Below, one piece after another: positions 24,896 through 37,483 of a DNA stretch of 64,000 nt; the stretch's first letter is position 1; each line of letters starts with the position of its first letter. The DNA lies in assembly GCA_907165135.1 (NCBI GenBank), contig OU015569.1:4030001-4094000 (forward strand), given 5' to 3'. The notes beneath the pieces are model-generated. The model had not been told where the DNA came from. It ran no database searches and saw only the letters and a list, made by a program, of their open reading frames with translations. Origin of the DNA: Oikopleura dioica (Eukaryota > Chordata > Appendicularia > Copelata > Oikopleuridae). The translations under genes and the position numbers were made by a program.

Positions 24896-27800
24896 AAATG
24901 GCATTTTCGGGGACCGTGAGAATCGGCGACCTGGACGATTTTATCGGCCCCGGGCTCGAATGCACCAAACCGGTCGATATTCAAAAGCCGAAACGAGGCC
25001 AGGAAAAAGTTCAGTGATTTTAAAATCGCAGTTGTTAAAATGAAGCGAATCTGAACTTGGGCAAGGTCGGCCGTGTAAAAAGAAATAAAGGTACCTTCAA
25101 AAATCGCCAATTTTAATTGATAAAAACTGATAAGATTCGGCGAGGGATCTAGAATAATGACTAACTTGGGGTTTAGATGGCAGCTACGCCGACTCGTCGG
25201 GTAAGAAGCTCGAAAAGGCGAAAATAACACTGGCAGGTAAATCATGGCGTTTATAATGCGCTGGTAGGAGTGCCTTGGCTGGACTCACCTTTTATAATTG
25301 CCCTAGACTGTCTTGCTTGTTCTGGTTGCGTCACCTCTGCCGAGACAGTTTTGATCACCGCCCAGTCTGGGGTTCAGCGCCTCTTTCTCTTTTATACTTA
25401 GTCGCGTTTCGTGAAGTTAGCCTTGGAATATTTTAAATTCTCGCATGTTGGCGATCATGTCTGACCTGTAGCTTGAGCCCCGATTAGTCACTGGATGAGT
25501 TCTACTCTGTTTTGCGCAAGAAATCGTCGAAAGTTGTCGTCACGCTATCCCCTCAGTCGCGCAGTTCACTCGCTCAACGGTTTAGGCACACGGGGTGAAA
25601 AAAACCTTTATTCACCGTTAGGGGCGTTGCCCAACAACATTAACACGCAAAGCTCATCCCCCACGAAAGCGTGGATGAACTTACCATTTTGAGGAAAGGC
25701 TCTCATTTGAGAAGAGTGACCTAGTAAGGTGGCTGCTAACACTGTGACCGTCTTGACAGTCAAATCCGTTTGAAATTCATTCTGAGCCAGACAGAGGACT
25801 AAGAGCGGTTCTGCATAAACTGGGCGTGTGGAAGACGCGCGATTTGACTCCCTTCCGCGACGTGGCTCTAGAAGAGGTCAAGAATGAATTTCTCGCACGC
25901 CTCAACAGCCAAGCTCAAGCGGCCAAGGGTCCACTGCTTTGCTCCGCCTGTCCTGGTTTCGTCTGCTACGCCGAAAAGACGCAAGGAGATCTGCTCGTTC
26001 CGCAACTCTCAAAAGTACGCAGCCCACAGGAAAGGATGAAAACATTGCAAATAGCTGTCAATTGCACAAGTTTGCGATCGCAGTTGAGAATCCCTGGGAA
26101 AGCAAATTTCCGGCATGAGTCTGAAGCGATCGCTGCCAGACGAAGGAGCTTGTGAAAATCGCGAGTTAAGAATCTATCTGCGATTTTGATTAATTGAAAG
26201 GTGCTTCTTGGGAAGCTAGAACCTTTCTTTATCGCTTTCGAATGCGCGTGGAAGTATTTCGCATTTTCGCAGCCAAAGATAAAGACATTTACCACGTCAC
26301 TGTGATGCCATGTTTCGACAAAAGCTCGAAGCGGCCAGACAGGAATTCCAAATCGAGAGCAATGGCCGGGTTGTTAAGGATGTAGGAACGGGACTTCGCC
26401 ATTTATTTCTTTAGACTTGGCTCAGCAACCTGTGTAGAAAACCTGAGTATCTGAATGATGATTAATAAGAGGGAAATCACCTTGACAAGACTGCGTTCTG
26501 GCCACAACCGAGATCGAAAAATTGCTAGTCGACAATCTCGAAGAGGACGATCTGGAAACCGTCGTGGCTTCTTTCGAGCACGAGGACAACGACGGAGATG
26601 TTATTTACTCCCATCGTGGCGGAGGCTCTGGAGGATATCTCGACTACATCTATCGAAGCGCAGCGGAATCTCTCTTCGGAAAGGATCGCGAATCATTTTT
26701 TATTTCCAGTTGTCAAATCTACTAGTAGACGGATCAAACGACGCTTCCTGACAATGCTAGTGACAGGTTTAATTAATACCGCCATTTTGTTAATTTATGA
26801 GTGCTTTTCTGATCTTCGAAAAGGCCAAAAACCGACGGGAGAATTGACTTTCACCAAAGTCAGAAATAACAAAGATTTTCTTGAAACGACGCTAGAGATC
26901 GATGGCGAAGTTAAACTCAGGAAATGTTACGTTAAAATTCAAGAATATTTTTATTTTCGAAAATAGTTTATTTACACTTCAGAACATGGCTGTTGATTTC
27001 GAGTCCTTTGGTTTTACCCGGCATTTTTTCCGGGCAACCCGCAGATTTTTCTGCGGGTTACTCGCGCGGAGACCCGTGCGAGTAGATCGAGTAAATGGGT
27101 AAAGGATAATCGCGAGCTACTCGCGAAAATTTCGCCTAGAAAAAAGAAAATTCGCTCGTATGATTGGCTCGAGAAAAAGGGTTGCGGGTAATCACGAGCT
27201 ACTCGGCGGAAAGGAGAAAACAAGTAGAGCGGGTAGCCCGTGAAAAAGAGTCTCCGTGCGAGAAACCCGCTGAAAAATCTGCGGGTTGTCCGGAAAAAAT
27301 GCCGGGTAAAACCAAAGGACTCGAAATCAACAGCCATGCTTCAGAAATTGAAATAACAATGACACTGTTTTTTTTATGTTTCCGACAACTGGGGAGTCTA
27401 TGTTCTCCGACCAGAGAAGTCGCAGAGAGTCCCCCAGGGTACCAAAATGTAGCTAAGGGTCTGATCTGTGGCGTAGGGACACTGAGCAAATGTCAATGTC
27501 ACGTGATCTTTGACAAATGACGTCATCAACCCGAATATACCCGATTTCGCCAATTTTAACCTCATATTGGGAGTCTATGTTCTCGGAGTACAATCATCGT
27601 ACAGCGTCTCAAAGGGGCTCAAATGAGAGCTAAAGCTCTATTCTGTGGCGTAGGGGGGTTAAGATAATCTCAAGATATACTCATCCCTTTTTTACGGAGG
27701 GTCGAAAATGGCGTCGGAAACATAAAAAAAACAGTGTCAATGGAGAGATTCGCAAAGGCGTACGGTTTCCGAAGCATACAGAATCTAGTGACGCGACTGA

Positions 27801-29196
27801 AAACAAAGGGACTCGAGTTGAAGCGAACTTAAAAGCCTCTGAAAGAAAAGTGAGACAAGAAAGACACGCGCTCAACTCATTGATAAGCGAGGAAATGCCT
27901 ACGACTATATTGAAGTAATGGCCTGTCCGGAAAGGCTTTGATTTTGTCACTTTTTAAAATCTGCGATTTGGACGTTAAATTTTTAAATTTTAGTTTGAAA
28001 GTAGCGCCGCGAGGCTGATTTTCAACATTGTCAATGTTGGTTTTTTTATTGCTCACAAAAAGCGCGTCTGTCAAAGAGAAAGATGCGTGGTTGAGTTAAC
28101 ATTATAAATCGCCACGACGACAACGTTTTCTTCTCATCTTTTGGATATTTCAATGATTCTGACAGAGATGGATCAGAGAGAAGACCGGAATTGAAATTAT
28201 TGAACCCAAAGCCTAAAAACAGTCCGGCTGCTTGAATGGCGGAGCTCAAATTCGTTACGATGATCGAGAAACAAACGAGTCAATCTTGACCCGGATGACG
28301 GATGATTACAACGCCTTAGGTCCGGTGAATAGATAAAACAAAGCTCAATCATCCTCGGGATTAGAGCCTTAGTTGCGAGCACTAAATATTCATCGTTTTT
28401 TATTTTCGAAAAGTACGTATTTTAAGAAAGAGAAAACGCTTCTGAAGTCGCCACTTACTTTTTTCTCGCTGGGAATGACCTTGGAATTCCAATATGCAAA
28501 TACGTTAATTAGAGTACTGCAGATGCCTTTTTAATAGTAAATTTCAAAGTACGCAAATATTTGTCCGCAGCGTTCACCACGGGCGCGTCTTGCCAGCCGT
28601 AGCACCGCCTTGCGAATAGCTCAGAGATGGATGAAGAGATAAAAAACCACAAGTGCGTTATGAAGTTTTCATTACGCTCATTTCAACTTTTCCGATAGTT
28701 TGCGATCTAGTTTTTTTATAAATATGGTAAAGTCTTTTATTTAGTGTTCATTCCCGACAAACTGACTGGGCTCAACAACCTGAGCAGAAAACCTGAGAGA
28801 GGGTTCTGAAAGCCGCGTTTTGAAATGAAGCCGGAATTAAAAAATAGATTGAAATAATTATTAGATGGCATTTATTAAAACTCCTTTTGAACCCTGTGTC
28901 AAGTTTTCTACTCAGGTTGTCGAGCGCAACTTATTGATTTTTTTGGGACAAGAGGTATATTAGGTTCCAAAATATTTTCTTTTTCCGATTTAATCAAGAA
29001 TAGTTTCTCATTGATCTGTGAAAAAAATGAACTATCTCGTCACCGGCATGGCATAGAAAACTATCAGCCGCTGACGTGCGAAAAATTCAGCCCACTTTTC
29101 GCACAGTTAAAACGCGACATCGACAAACAGTCCCTCTACACAAGTTTCAGGGCTATTCAGAAAGAAGAGACGAACGCCTTGACGATCAAGTGGTGA
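24896..29196 (+). CDS. CIAO3: CIAO3 / NARFL cytosolic Fe-S assembly factor
   Basis: Hydrogenase-like subunit of the cytosolic iron-sulfur targeting machinery. Exon 1 (from 24896) reads [20 protein letters not shown] followed by ECTKPV. The ferredoxin-like cluster [18 protein letters not shown] is at about 25310-25370, then [17 protein letters not shown]. The H-cluster-type cysteines are in [14 protein letters not shown] (about 25940-25980), [11 protein letters not shown] (about 26290) and MACP | SGCLNGGAQ, where the intron 27930-28222 splits the motif. [20 protein letters not shown] is at about 26610 and [15 protein letters not shown] at about 27757. The C-terminus [18 protein letters not shown]-stop at 29196 matches the conserved end. 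Two introns have GA donors. A one-base homopolymer deletion at 26320-26323 breaks the frame. Introns contain four MITE-like insertions. Exon borders near 26030-26290 and 28300-29040 are not fully resolved. Confidence 0.9.
26414..26452. repeat. partial MITE terminus (same family as 18968)
   Basis: CTTGGCTCAGCAACCTGTGT followed by AGAAAACCTGAG is the reverse-complement arrangement of the right end of the copy at 18968-19122. Only one terminus is seen. It lies in a CIAO3 intron. Confidence 0.5.
26985..27338. mobile_element. 354 bp hAT-type MITE in CIAO3 intron
   Basis: Long terminal inverted repeats start CATGGCTGTTGATTTCGAGT at 26985 and end with its reverse complement at 27338. Similarity extends about 70 bp inward (…CCCGGCATTTTTTCCGG…). 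An exact 8-bp target-site duplication, CTTCAGAA, flanks it (26977-26984 and 27339-27346). An 8-bp duplication is typical of hAT (and P) superfamily transposition. There is no transposase; the open frames inside are inverted-repeat artefacts. Confidence 0.85.
27360..27739. mobile_element. 380 bp TIR element adjoining the hAT MITE
   Basis: A perfect 27-bp inverted repeat, 27360-27386 against 27713-27739, begins TGACACTG with an 8-T run. The inside has two diverged direct repeats, each starting GGGAGTCTATGTTCTC and ending near TGTGGCGTAGGG (about 27390-27480 and 27568-27655). I could not define a clear target duplication. With the hAT MITE it makes up most of the 827 nt intron, and its right end lies 8 nt before the next exon (27748). 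Confidence 0.7.
28767..28932. mobile_element. MITE-like element (same family as 18968)
   Basis: The left end TGGGCTCAACAACCTGAGCA, then GAAAACCTGAG, is inverted relative to the right end CAAGTTTTCTACTCAGGTTG followed by TCGAGCGCAACTT. About 166 bp long and non-coding, in a CIAO3 intron. The terminal motif (G)CTCAACAACCTGNGNAGAAAACCTGAG is shared with copies at 18968, 26414 and 56003. Confidence 0.65.
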
Positions 29197-29366
29197 TTTT
29201 CTATTTTTAGAGGAGCGAGAGATTATTTTGGAATAAGATGCTGGATGTTCATTTTGATAGATACAGATTTGCCAACTGAGCTAATATTTAATTTCGGTCT
29301 ACTAATTCCCATCCGTTTCTTCGAGCTATCTCTCTATTTTTCATTGAATAAGTTCTATGTTCTTAA

Positions 29367-30149
29367 GGATATAGCCTTGAATATTGAACTTTCGTAGCGC
29401 CGAATCCCTGTTACGAATTTATACATTTTCAAAGAAACCCTACCTAAAATCCAGCGTAGATTTCGAAAAAACCCTTATTTTTAGTACTTTCTATGGTGTT
29501 TGTACCTAAAAATCGACTTCAAAATAAAACAGACCGTCGTTCTCTGAAAATTTCCATTAAAAAGGTAAATCTGGATTGATGATATGAAAGATTGAAGCCT
29601 TATCTACAATCTAGCGGTGGATTTTGTAAAAATATTGAAGATTACGGCTTCTAGGAACTGGTTTTTGATTGTACTTCGAAAAGGAGAGTTGCGCGCGCAG
29701 CCAATGAGAGCGAGGGGAAAATCTCACTCAGCCATCGCTCATCCTATTTTACACGAGAAATTTTGTCGACAGGTTGGACGAAATCTTACTGAGATTCTCC
29801 CCTCGCTCTGATTGGCAGCGCGCGCCACTCTCCATTTCGAAGTACAATCAAAAACCAGTTCCTAGAAGCCGTAATCTTCAATATTTTTACAAAATCCACC
29901 GCTAGATTGGAGATAAGGCTTCAATCTTTCATATCATCAATCCAGATTTACCTTTTTAATGGAAATTTTCAGAGAACGACGGTCTGTTTTATTTTGAAGT
30001 CGATTTTTAGGTACAAACACCATAGAAAGTACTAAAAATAAGGGTTTTTTCGAAATCTACGCTGGATTTTAGGTAGGGTTTCTTTGAAAATGTATAAATT
30101 CGTAACAGGGATTCGGCGCTACGAAAGTTCAATATTCAAGGCTATATCT
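29367..30149. mobile_element. 783 bp foldback element with TTAA target site
   Basis: Nearly the whole element is one inverted repeat: left arm 29367-29730, right arm 29788-30149, loop about 57 nt. The arms match almost base for base, e.g. GATATAGCCTTGAATATTGA at the left end and its complement at the right. TTAA flanks both ends (29363-29366 and 30150-30153), the target duplication of piggyBac-type transposition. There is no transposase. It ends 134 bp upstream of the myosin light-chain ATG. Confidence 0.88.
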
Positions 30150-30286
30150 TTAATCACTTGAGACGTGTTCTAGCTTGATTACATAACCCTGACTTTGACT
30201 ACAATCAATCGAAACAGTTCCATTTCAATCCTCGGCCGACATTTCACAAAACTTACTTTTGGTCCTTTTTAGATTGATTTTAAATA

Positions 30287-30878
30287 ATGGCCGACTTCAC
30301 TGAAGACCAGATCCAGGATTTCCGTGAAGCCTTCCAGCTCTTCGACCGCTCTGGGGACGAGCGAATCAAGCTCAGCCAGGCAGGAGATGTCTTCAGAGCT
30401 CTCGGACAGAATCCCACTAATGCCGAAGTGATGAAAGTGCTCAACAACCCAAAAGCCGAAGGTACTACCTATCCTTTATTTTTCTCTCCATTTAACTCTT
30501 GCGATAGACATGAATGTAAAAACGCTAACCTTTGACGAGTTCCTACCAATGCTCGCCACTATCACGAGAAATCAGGACCCCGGCAGCTACGAAGATTTTG
30601 TCGAGGTGAGAATAAGTTTTCGGTTAATTCAAATTAAATTCTCAATTTAGGGCTTGCGCGTTTTCGACAAGGAGGGCAACGGAACTGTGAACGCTGCCGA
30701 GCTCCGCCACGTGTTGACGACCTTGGGCGAAAAGCTTTCCGAAGACGAAGTTGAGCAGCTCCTGACTGGCCACGAAGACAACAACGGACAGATCAACTAT
30801 GAAGGCAGGTCTTTATTTTTCGATGTTATCATTAATTCTTTTTCTTTAGATTTTATCAAAATCATCCTCCAAGTCTAA
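30287..30878 (+). CDS. myosin essential light chain (MYL1/MYL6 type)
   Basis: Four exons: 30287-30461, 30508-30605, 30651-30804 and 30850-30878, giving 151 aa, the length of vertebrate MYL6. It opens [20 protein letters not shown], continues [30 protein letters not shown], then [20 protein letters not shown] and [12 protein letters not shown], and ends [11 protein letters not shown]-hand folds are recognisable, but the first loop ([12 protein letters not shown]) is degenerate, as usual in essential light chains, which bind the myosin lever arm and not Ca2+. The last intron (30805-30849) starts GC, not GT; the alternative GT donor 4 nt downstream would replace the conserved C-terminus. Confidence 0.95.
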
Positions 30879-31425
30879 GGCGACCTCTTCTTTGCATTTC
30901 ACTTCTTTAATTTCGAACGATAGCCAACAACAGAAGCCTTTCCTAGATTCTTGTTCTCAACTTCTTCTGCACCAGACAACCCCAAACTAATTTCTATCGC
31001 TCTCCAACTTTTCAGATCGACCAAAACTATGATTATTTTCCTTTTTTCTTTCCACAACACATCCGACACACCAACAAACGAAAAAAATGAACCATGTCCG
31101 TTACTGTCACGAACTGTAAATATAGTGATGAAAAGCATGATCTCTCAATTCTTGAAATTTTAATTTTTACTTTATTATTATTCTAGCCGCTTTATTTAAC
31201 CAAAACACATGATTTTTCATCATCCTCGCAAAATTTGAAAACGATTTTGTCCAAATTATCGATTCTATATTCGCTCAACTTTTAACCAAACGCAGGAAGC
31301 ATTTATTAAATGTAATTTTTCGCATTCTTTGACTCATTATTTATTCTATTTTCTTGTTAAGATTCAAGTCCTAAAATGAGTGGTAGAAAGTAAAGGAACG
31401 CGCGCTAGAATCGCCCAAAACTAAA
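30879..31425. other. intergenic, includes light-chain 3' UTR
   Basis: AT-rich, C/T-rich on the plus strand, no supported gene. Short frames at 30899-31163 are not protein-like. Confidence 0.45.
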
Positions 31426-33655
31426 ATGATGCAAGCTACAGCTGACAATCAGAATGAGCTTTACTACGCAGAGCAGGCGTCGAACTTGGAGAATCGTCCG
31501 TGGTGGGATGTTCCAAGCTATCTCACGGGTCCGATCAAATTTGGAGCTTGGGATGGCGTTTTTGTATCCGTAAGTAGAAAATTCTTCTTGAGCGAAAATA
31601 GTCAATCGTAAAAGATTATGCTGAACATCTTTGGCGCATTGCTCTTTCTGCAAGGAGGATTCATCGTTGGCGTCGGCGGTGTGAGTTGTGCGCTTGTAAT
31701 CGTCTTCCTTCTCATTTGGATCGGAATGGCGGCTGGAGCGGCTGCAATTGGGATTTGTGAGCGCACCGACGTGGCAAACGGTGGTCTCTACAAACTATTG
31801 AGCCGTGTGCTTGGAGCTAAACAGGGAGCAGCTGTTGGAATCGTCTTTGCCTTTGGTCTTACTGTTACGGCTTCCTTGTACGCCTCTGCTTTCGCCACCG
31901 CTGTCCTCGGTGTTTTCGAGAAGGACAAGAATCAATGGGCAGTTACTGGCTTGGCAATTGGCGCTTTGATTATTCTTCTTTTGATCAATCTCGCTGGCGT
32001 GAAGTGGGTCATTCGCTCTCAGATTCTCTTCTTCATCATCATCATTGCCGCAACAATCGACTTTCTCGTCGGCCCTGCCGTCAAAAACGACGTACAACAA
32101 CAAGAACAGGGCTTTTGGGGCTTCCAAAATAGCACTATCATCTCGGATAATATGAAACCAGAGTGGAAAATCATGATCAAGGGAACAAATGAAACTGCTC
32201 TCAAAATTCCAGGCTACGTCAATATCCACGAGTTCTTTGGACTACTGGGCATCTTTTTCCCGTCTATCTGCGGTGTTTTCGCTGGCGTAAACATGGCTGG
32301 AGATTTGAAGTCTCCTTCCAAAGATATTCCAAAGGGGACAATCGCCTCTATTCTTGTTACTGGTATCCTTTACATTATCTTTATTATTTACTTTGGAGCG
32401 ACTTGCACTAGAGAAGGTACTTTACTTTTTCAATACTTCAACTGACTTCTATTCCTTTAGCGCTCGTCTCGAATCAAATGATAGGTGGTCTCATTTCTGC
32501 TTCGAAGCTTCTGTTTAATATTGGTATTTATATTTCTTCCATTTCTGGCGTCGCCACTTGCACATATGGGTACGGAAAAGTAGTTGATGAAAGTTTATCG
32601 TTCTATTTCAAGAGCACCAAGGCTGATCCGTTCCATCGCCGAAGATGGCTCGATCAAGGGACTCGAGTACTTCGAAGTAACTTGGGGCGCTTCTAAAGTG
32701 CCAGTGCGCGCGATTCTGCTCGTCGGCCTAATCGCCATTATCTTCCTGCTCGCTGGCGATATCAACACTATTGCGCCTATCATCGCTAATGCATTCCTTC
32801 TCGTCTACGGCGTAACCTGCTACGCTAACTTCTGTTTATCAAAAGCTTATCATGAGCGGAAACGAAGAGAGAAACTCCAAGGTACTTATTAACATTGTCG
32901 AAAGTGTTAATACTCTTTGCAAGCACCCGCTCCTTCTGGATCAAACAACCTGCCATCAGAAGGGATGTATGGCCAGGATCTTCGAGATACGACGCGTGAT
33001 TTTCAAATTATGTCCCAGAATCGAAGAGGAACTACATTAAATGATCATATAGAAGATAGCTTCGCGATCGGGTAAAAACTACTTTCTTCCCTCGATTTTT
33101 ACTTTTTCAATAAAGGTCATCCTTACCGCCAGCGGTCGAGAATCCTTCTTTCAACGCAGACATTTTCGTGCGTCAAGCGGACGACATTGACGAATCACCC
33201 GATGCAGCGATAGTCGACAATGATGTACTCGAGCATTCTCCCGTGGAGAGAGAGGAAATACGTTCACAACCTCAATCTTGGTACAAATTTCTGTGTACTC
33301 CAAGTAAGAGCCTACTTATTACTGCTATTGAAATAAGTTTCTTCCAGCACATTCATTAGTTGCTGCCATTTTCAATACGATTCTTATGTTTTTGGTTCAT
33401 TGGGTGTATGCATTGATCAATTTTGCGATCCTCGGCATTCTGGTTTACTACATTCACGTCACAGCTCCTGGACTTTCACCGGGCCTTGCTGGCGGATTCT
33501 CCTTCCTTGACTGGCTCAAGAGTAAATGGAGAGGCATATTCTCCCCTAGCAAAAACCAAGAGCAATTTTTGGTCATCGCGCCTCCATCGATGAGTGCCAC
33601 GTAAGTCGTCACTAGTAAAAATTTATTGTGTTTTTTCAATAGTCAGAAGTATTAA
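31426..33655 (+). CDS. SLC12A8: SLC12A8-like cation-chloride cotransporter family protein
   Basis: Starts MMQATADNQNELYYAEQASN; the early block RPWWDVPSYLTGPIKFGAWD followed by GVFVS | IMLNIFGALLFLQGGFIVGV is characteristic of SLC12A8. Further matches: AIGICERTDVANGGLYKLLS, LINLAGVKWVIRSQILFF, GIFFPSICGVFAGVNMAGDL, LYIIFIIYFGATCTREA, then RSIAEDGSIKGLEYFE. The distal block HWVYALINFAILGILVYYIH followed by VTAPGLSPGLAGGFSFLDWL and QEQFLVIAPPSM matches the unusual C-terminal TM segment of SLC12A8. A last GTAAGT intron (33601-33642) gives the end ATQKY-stop at 33655; without it the stop is TAA at 33601-33603. Human SLC12A8 has been associated with polyamine/amino-acid or nicotinamide mononucleotide transport, so substrates should not be assumed. 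Confidence 0.9.
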
Positions 33656-33795
33656 ATTTTGCTATTCGCTTCTTGAAAACCTCCCGGAACAGCGCTGTTT
33701 TCCCTTCGTATTTTTGATTGTCGATTTTTCGCATTCGCGGCTGATTTGTGTAAATTCTACGTCGAGATAATTATTTAATGGCGTTGGGTTATTCC

Positions 33796-35616
<1,821 letters not shown>

Positions 35617-36377
35617 TACGATTTTTTTTTCTGACTAAGAGCGAAAGGACTCTGTTTGAAGCTATTCAAATATTTACTTGAACGCTTATATTGCCTATTG
35701 GCGCTCTGAAATTCACGATTGACTATTTTAGTCATTGTTGTTTTCATTAACACTAATTTAGCGGAAATGTGCAAACAGTCAACAACTACGGGCGAGACTA
35801 CGACGATAGACCTAACTTCCATCAAGTCACTGACATCTCTACCGAAGCAGCCGTCCACGAAAATACGCAAGTGGTCTATGCATAACGTTAGCACTAGAAC
35901 CGTCCTTCGAAATTTATAAATATCTGTATTGTTATTTTTTATATTGTTACTACTTTTTCAAATTCAATAACTTTCCTTTCTGTTTTATCTCGCCATTCTT
36001 TGTGTACATTTAAAAAAGTTCTTTCTTTCTCTTTCCAGCACTTTGTCTTTTTAATTCTAACATTTCAAGTTTAAATAATGTAATATACAGTTGCCTTCTG
36101 ATTACTTTTTGATTCGCTCCGAATACTGTTCCTTCAAAACAAATACTTCTACCAAATATTGCCAAAAAGTTCGTTACTACTGCATGTATGAAAAATTCTG
36201 ATTCCAGTCGAGTTCTTCGACCCTCCAGGAAAACTCGACGCATCTTTCTGTTAATATTTTGTTCACCCAATTGAAACTTCTTCAAGTGAAACTTCAACAA
36301 GACAGCAAACATCAATAAACAACAGAAACATTATTTTTTCGTATTCCACTTTATTCAGCTAGAAGGCGATTCAGGCA
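35617..36377. other. spacer between esterase start and EEF2KMT end (also in units 2 and 3)
   Basis: 760 bp with overlapping short frames on both strands, repeated at about 39040-39799 and 42466-43225. The longest is a 101-109 codon minus frame beginning MMFAVLLKFHLKKFQLGEQN (36315, 39737, 43163), whose first residues are mildly hydrophobic. A plus frame from ATG 35767 (MCKQSTTTGETTTIDLTS) is 51 codons. Neither resembles a family; I regard them as unproven. The esterase 5' UTR and a TTAG acceptor just upstream of its ATG are also here. Confidence 0.35.
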
Positions 36378-37483
36378 TTATGAACTTTCAGCTGATACTG
36401 ATACTATTAAAATTGAAGATCTTTCATAAACAAAGTACTCATCAAGATCGAGACAGTTTGAAAGAGTGACGACTTTTAATTTCTTGTTTTTGCATTCGTC
36501 TAAAAATTGATTCCAGGTGTCTTCATTTCGCATCGTTGCTTAGGATTTTATTGTTCATAAACAAGGCTATCCTCGAGTGGCTACCTGCTAGAATAATTTT
36601 TATTTCGGGCTTGTAATCTACGCATAGGCGAAGTAATGTTGTGAGGTCAGCAAACAACGCTGGCAAAAAGAATATATCTGCACCGCAAACGACATCGGTC
36701 TCGTCCAGCATTGCCTTCAACTCTTTCTGATCGTAAGAACACCAGTCGAGCTCCTTGACGGCTTTCCTTGATTCCAAAATGAGATTCGACCTTGGTCACT
36801 ATGAGAAATCTTTTGAATCAGTCCCTAGCGTCAATCCAGGCAGAAAACGCATCGCCGCCTTTGCATTCATCTCCGCAACCGAGAGCACTTCACTGTGAAC
36901 ATCCGTTAAGAAAACAGTCTTTTGAGAACTTTCTCCGAGTCGTAGAAGCGCGGCTGTAAATATTCCTCCTACTCCTGTTCCACAGCCAAGCTCAAGAAAA
37001 TTGCGTTCACCAAAGATTGCTCTCCCTGACTCCGAATTCGCGAACTCGGCGAGGCACCAGGCGGCGGGCCACGAGCAAAGACCCGTTGTGCCAGATTGGA
37101 GAAGCAAGCTTCGCGAACTAAAGAAAGGAAGCACTTTTCCTTCGGGAAGATGGTAATAGCGACAGCCGAACTGGCTTTCGGCCGGCAGCCTTGACTCGTT
37201 GAACGCGTCGTAGAGAACTGAAGAGACTTCCACGCCCTTTTCTTCCATCCATGTTATCAGCTTCTTTAGCAAGCGCGTGGTCCCGTGAATGTCCAAAGTT
37301 AGATCCTCCAGGAAGTACTTTTCTAACAGTTTTTCTTGGTTTCGACTGTCCTCCAAAAATCTTCGATCTTAGGGCTCTCTAGAATCGAGGAAAGACGTGT
37401 CACGGGCCAGCCTTCCTTTTATTGGGATAGTTTTTACAAAATTGCTCGTAATAACGCAGATTATACTCGAGAGAGAAACTTAG
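36378..37483 (-). CDS. EEF2KMT: EEF2KMT (FAM86) methyltransferase, copy 1, frame-shifted
   Basis: Same gene as copies 2 and 3. The family enzyme trimethylates a lysine of elongation factor 2 using S-adenosylmethionine. Here the T-run in IEDFLEDS is five instead of six (plus-strand A5 near 37356-37360), so the N-terminal part is out of frame with the rest. The rest is intact: LLLQSGTTGLCSWPAAWCLA, FLELGCGTGVGGIFTA (SAM-binding motif I), VFLTDVHSEVL, VKELDWCSYDQ, VVCGADIFFLPALF, and, after a 46 nt GTAGCC...AAG intron, ATMRNEDTWNQF. Stop TAA at 36378. Confidence 0.85.

Noticed and set aside
27014-27520. Overlapping 96-118 codon frames on both strands sharing a peptide ([14 protein letters not shown])
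   Set aside because: The same peptide appears on both strands because the frames lie in the inverted repeats of the hAT MITE.
36010-36315. 101-109 codon minus frame repeated in all three units as a secreted protein gene
   Set aside because: Conserved only because the units are identical copies; no family pattern, no splice or polyadenylation context that singles it out.
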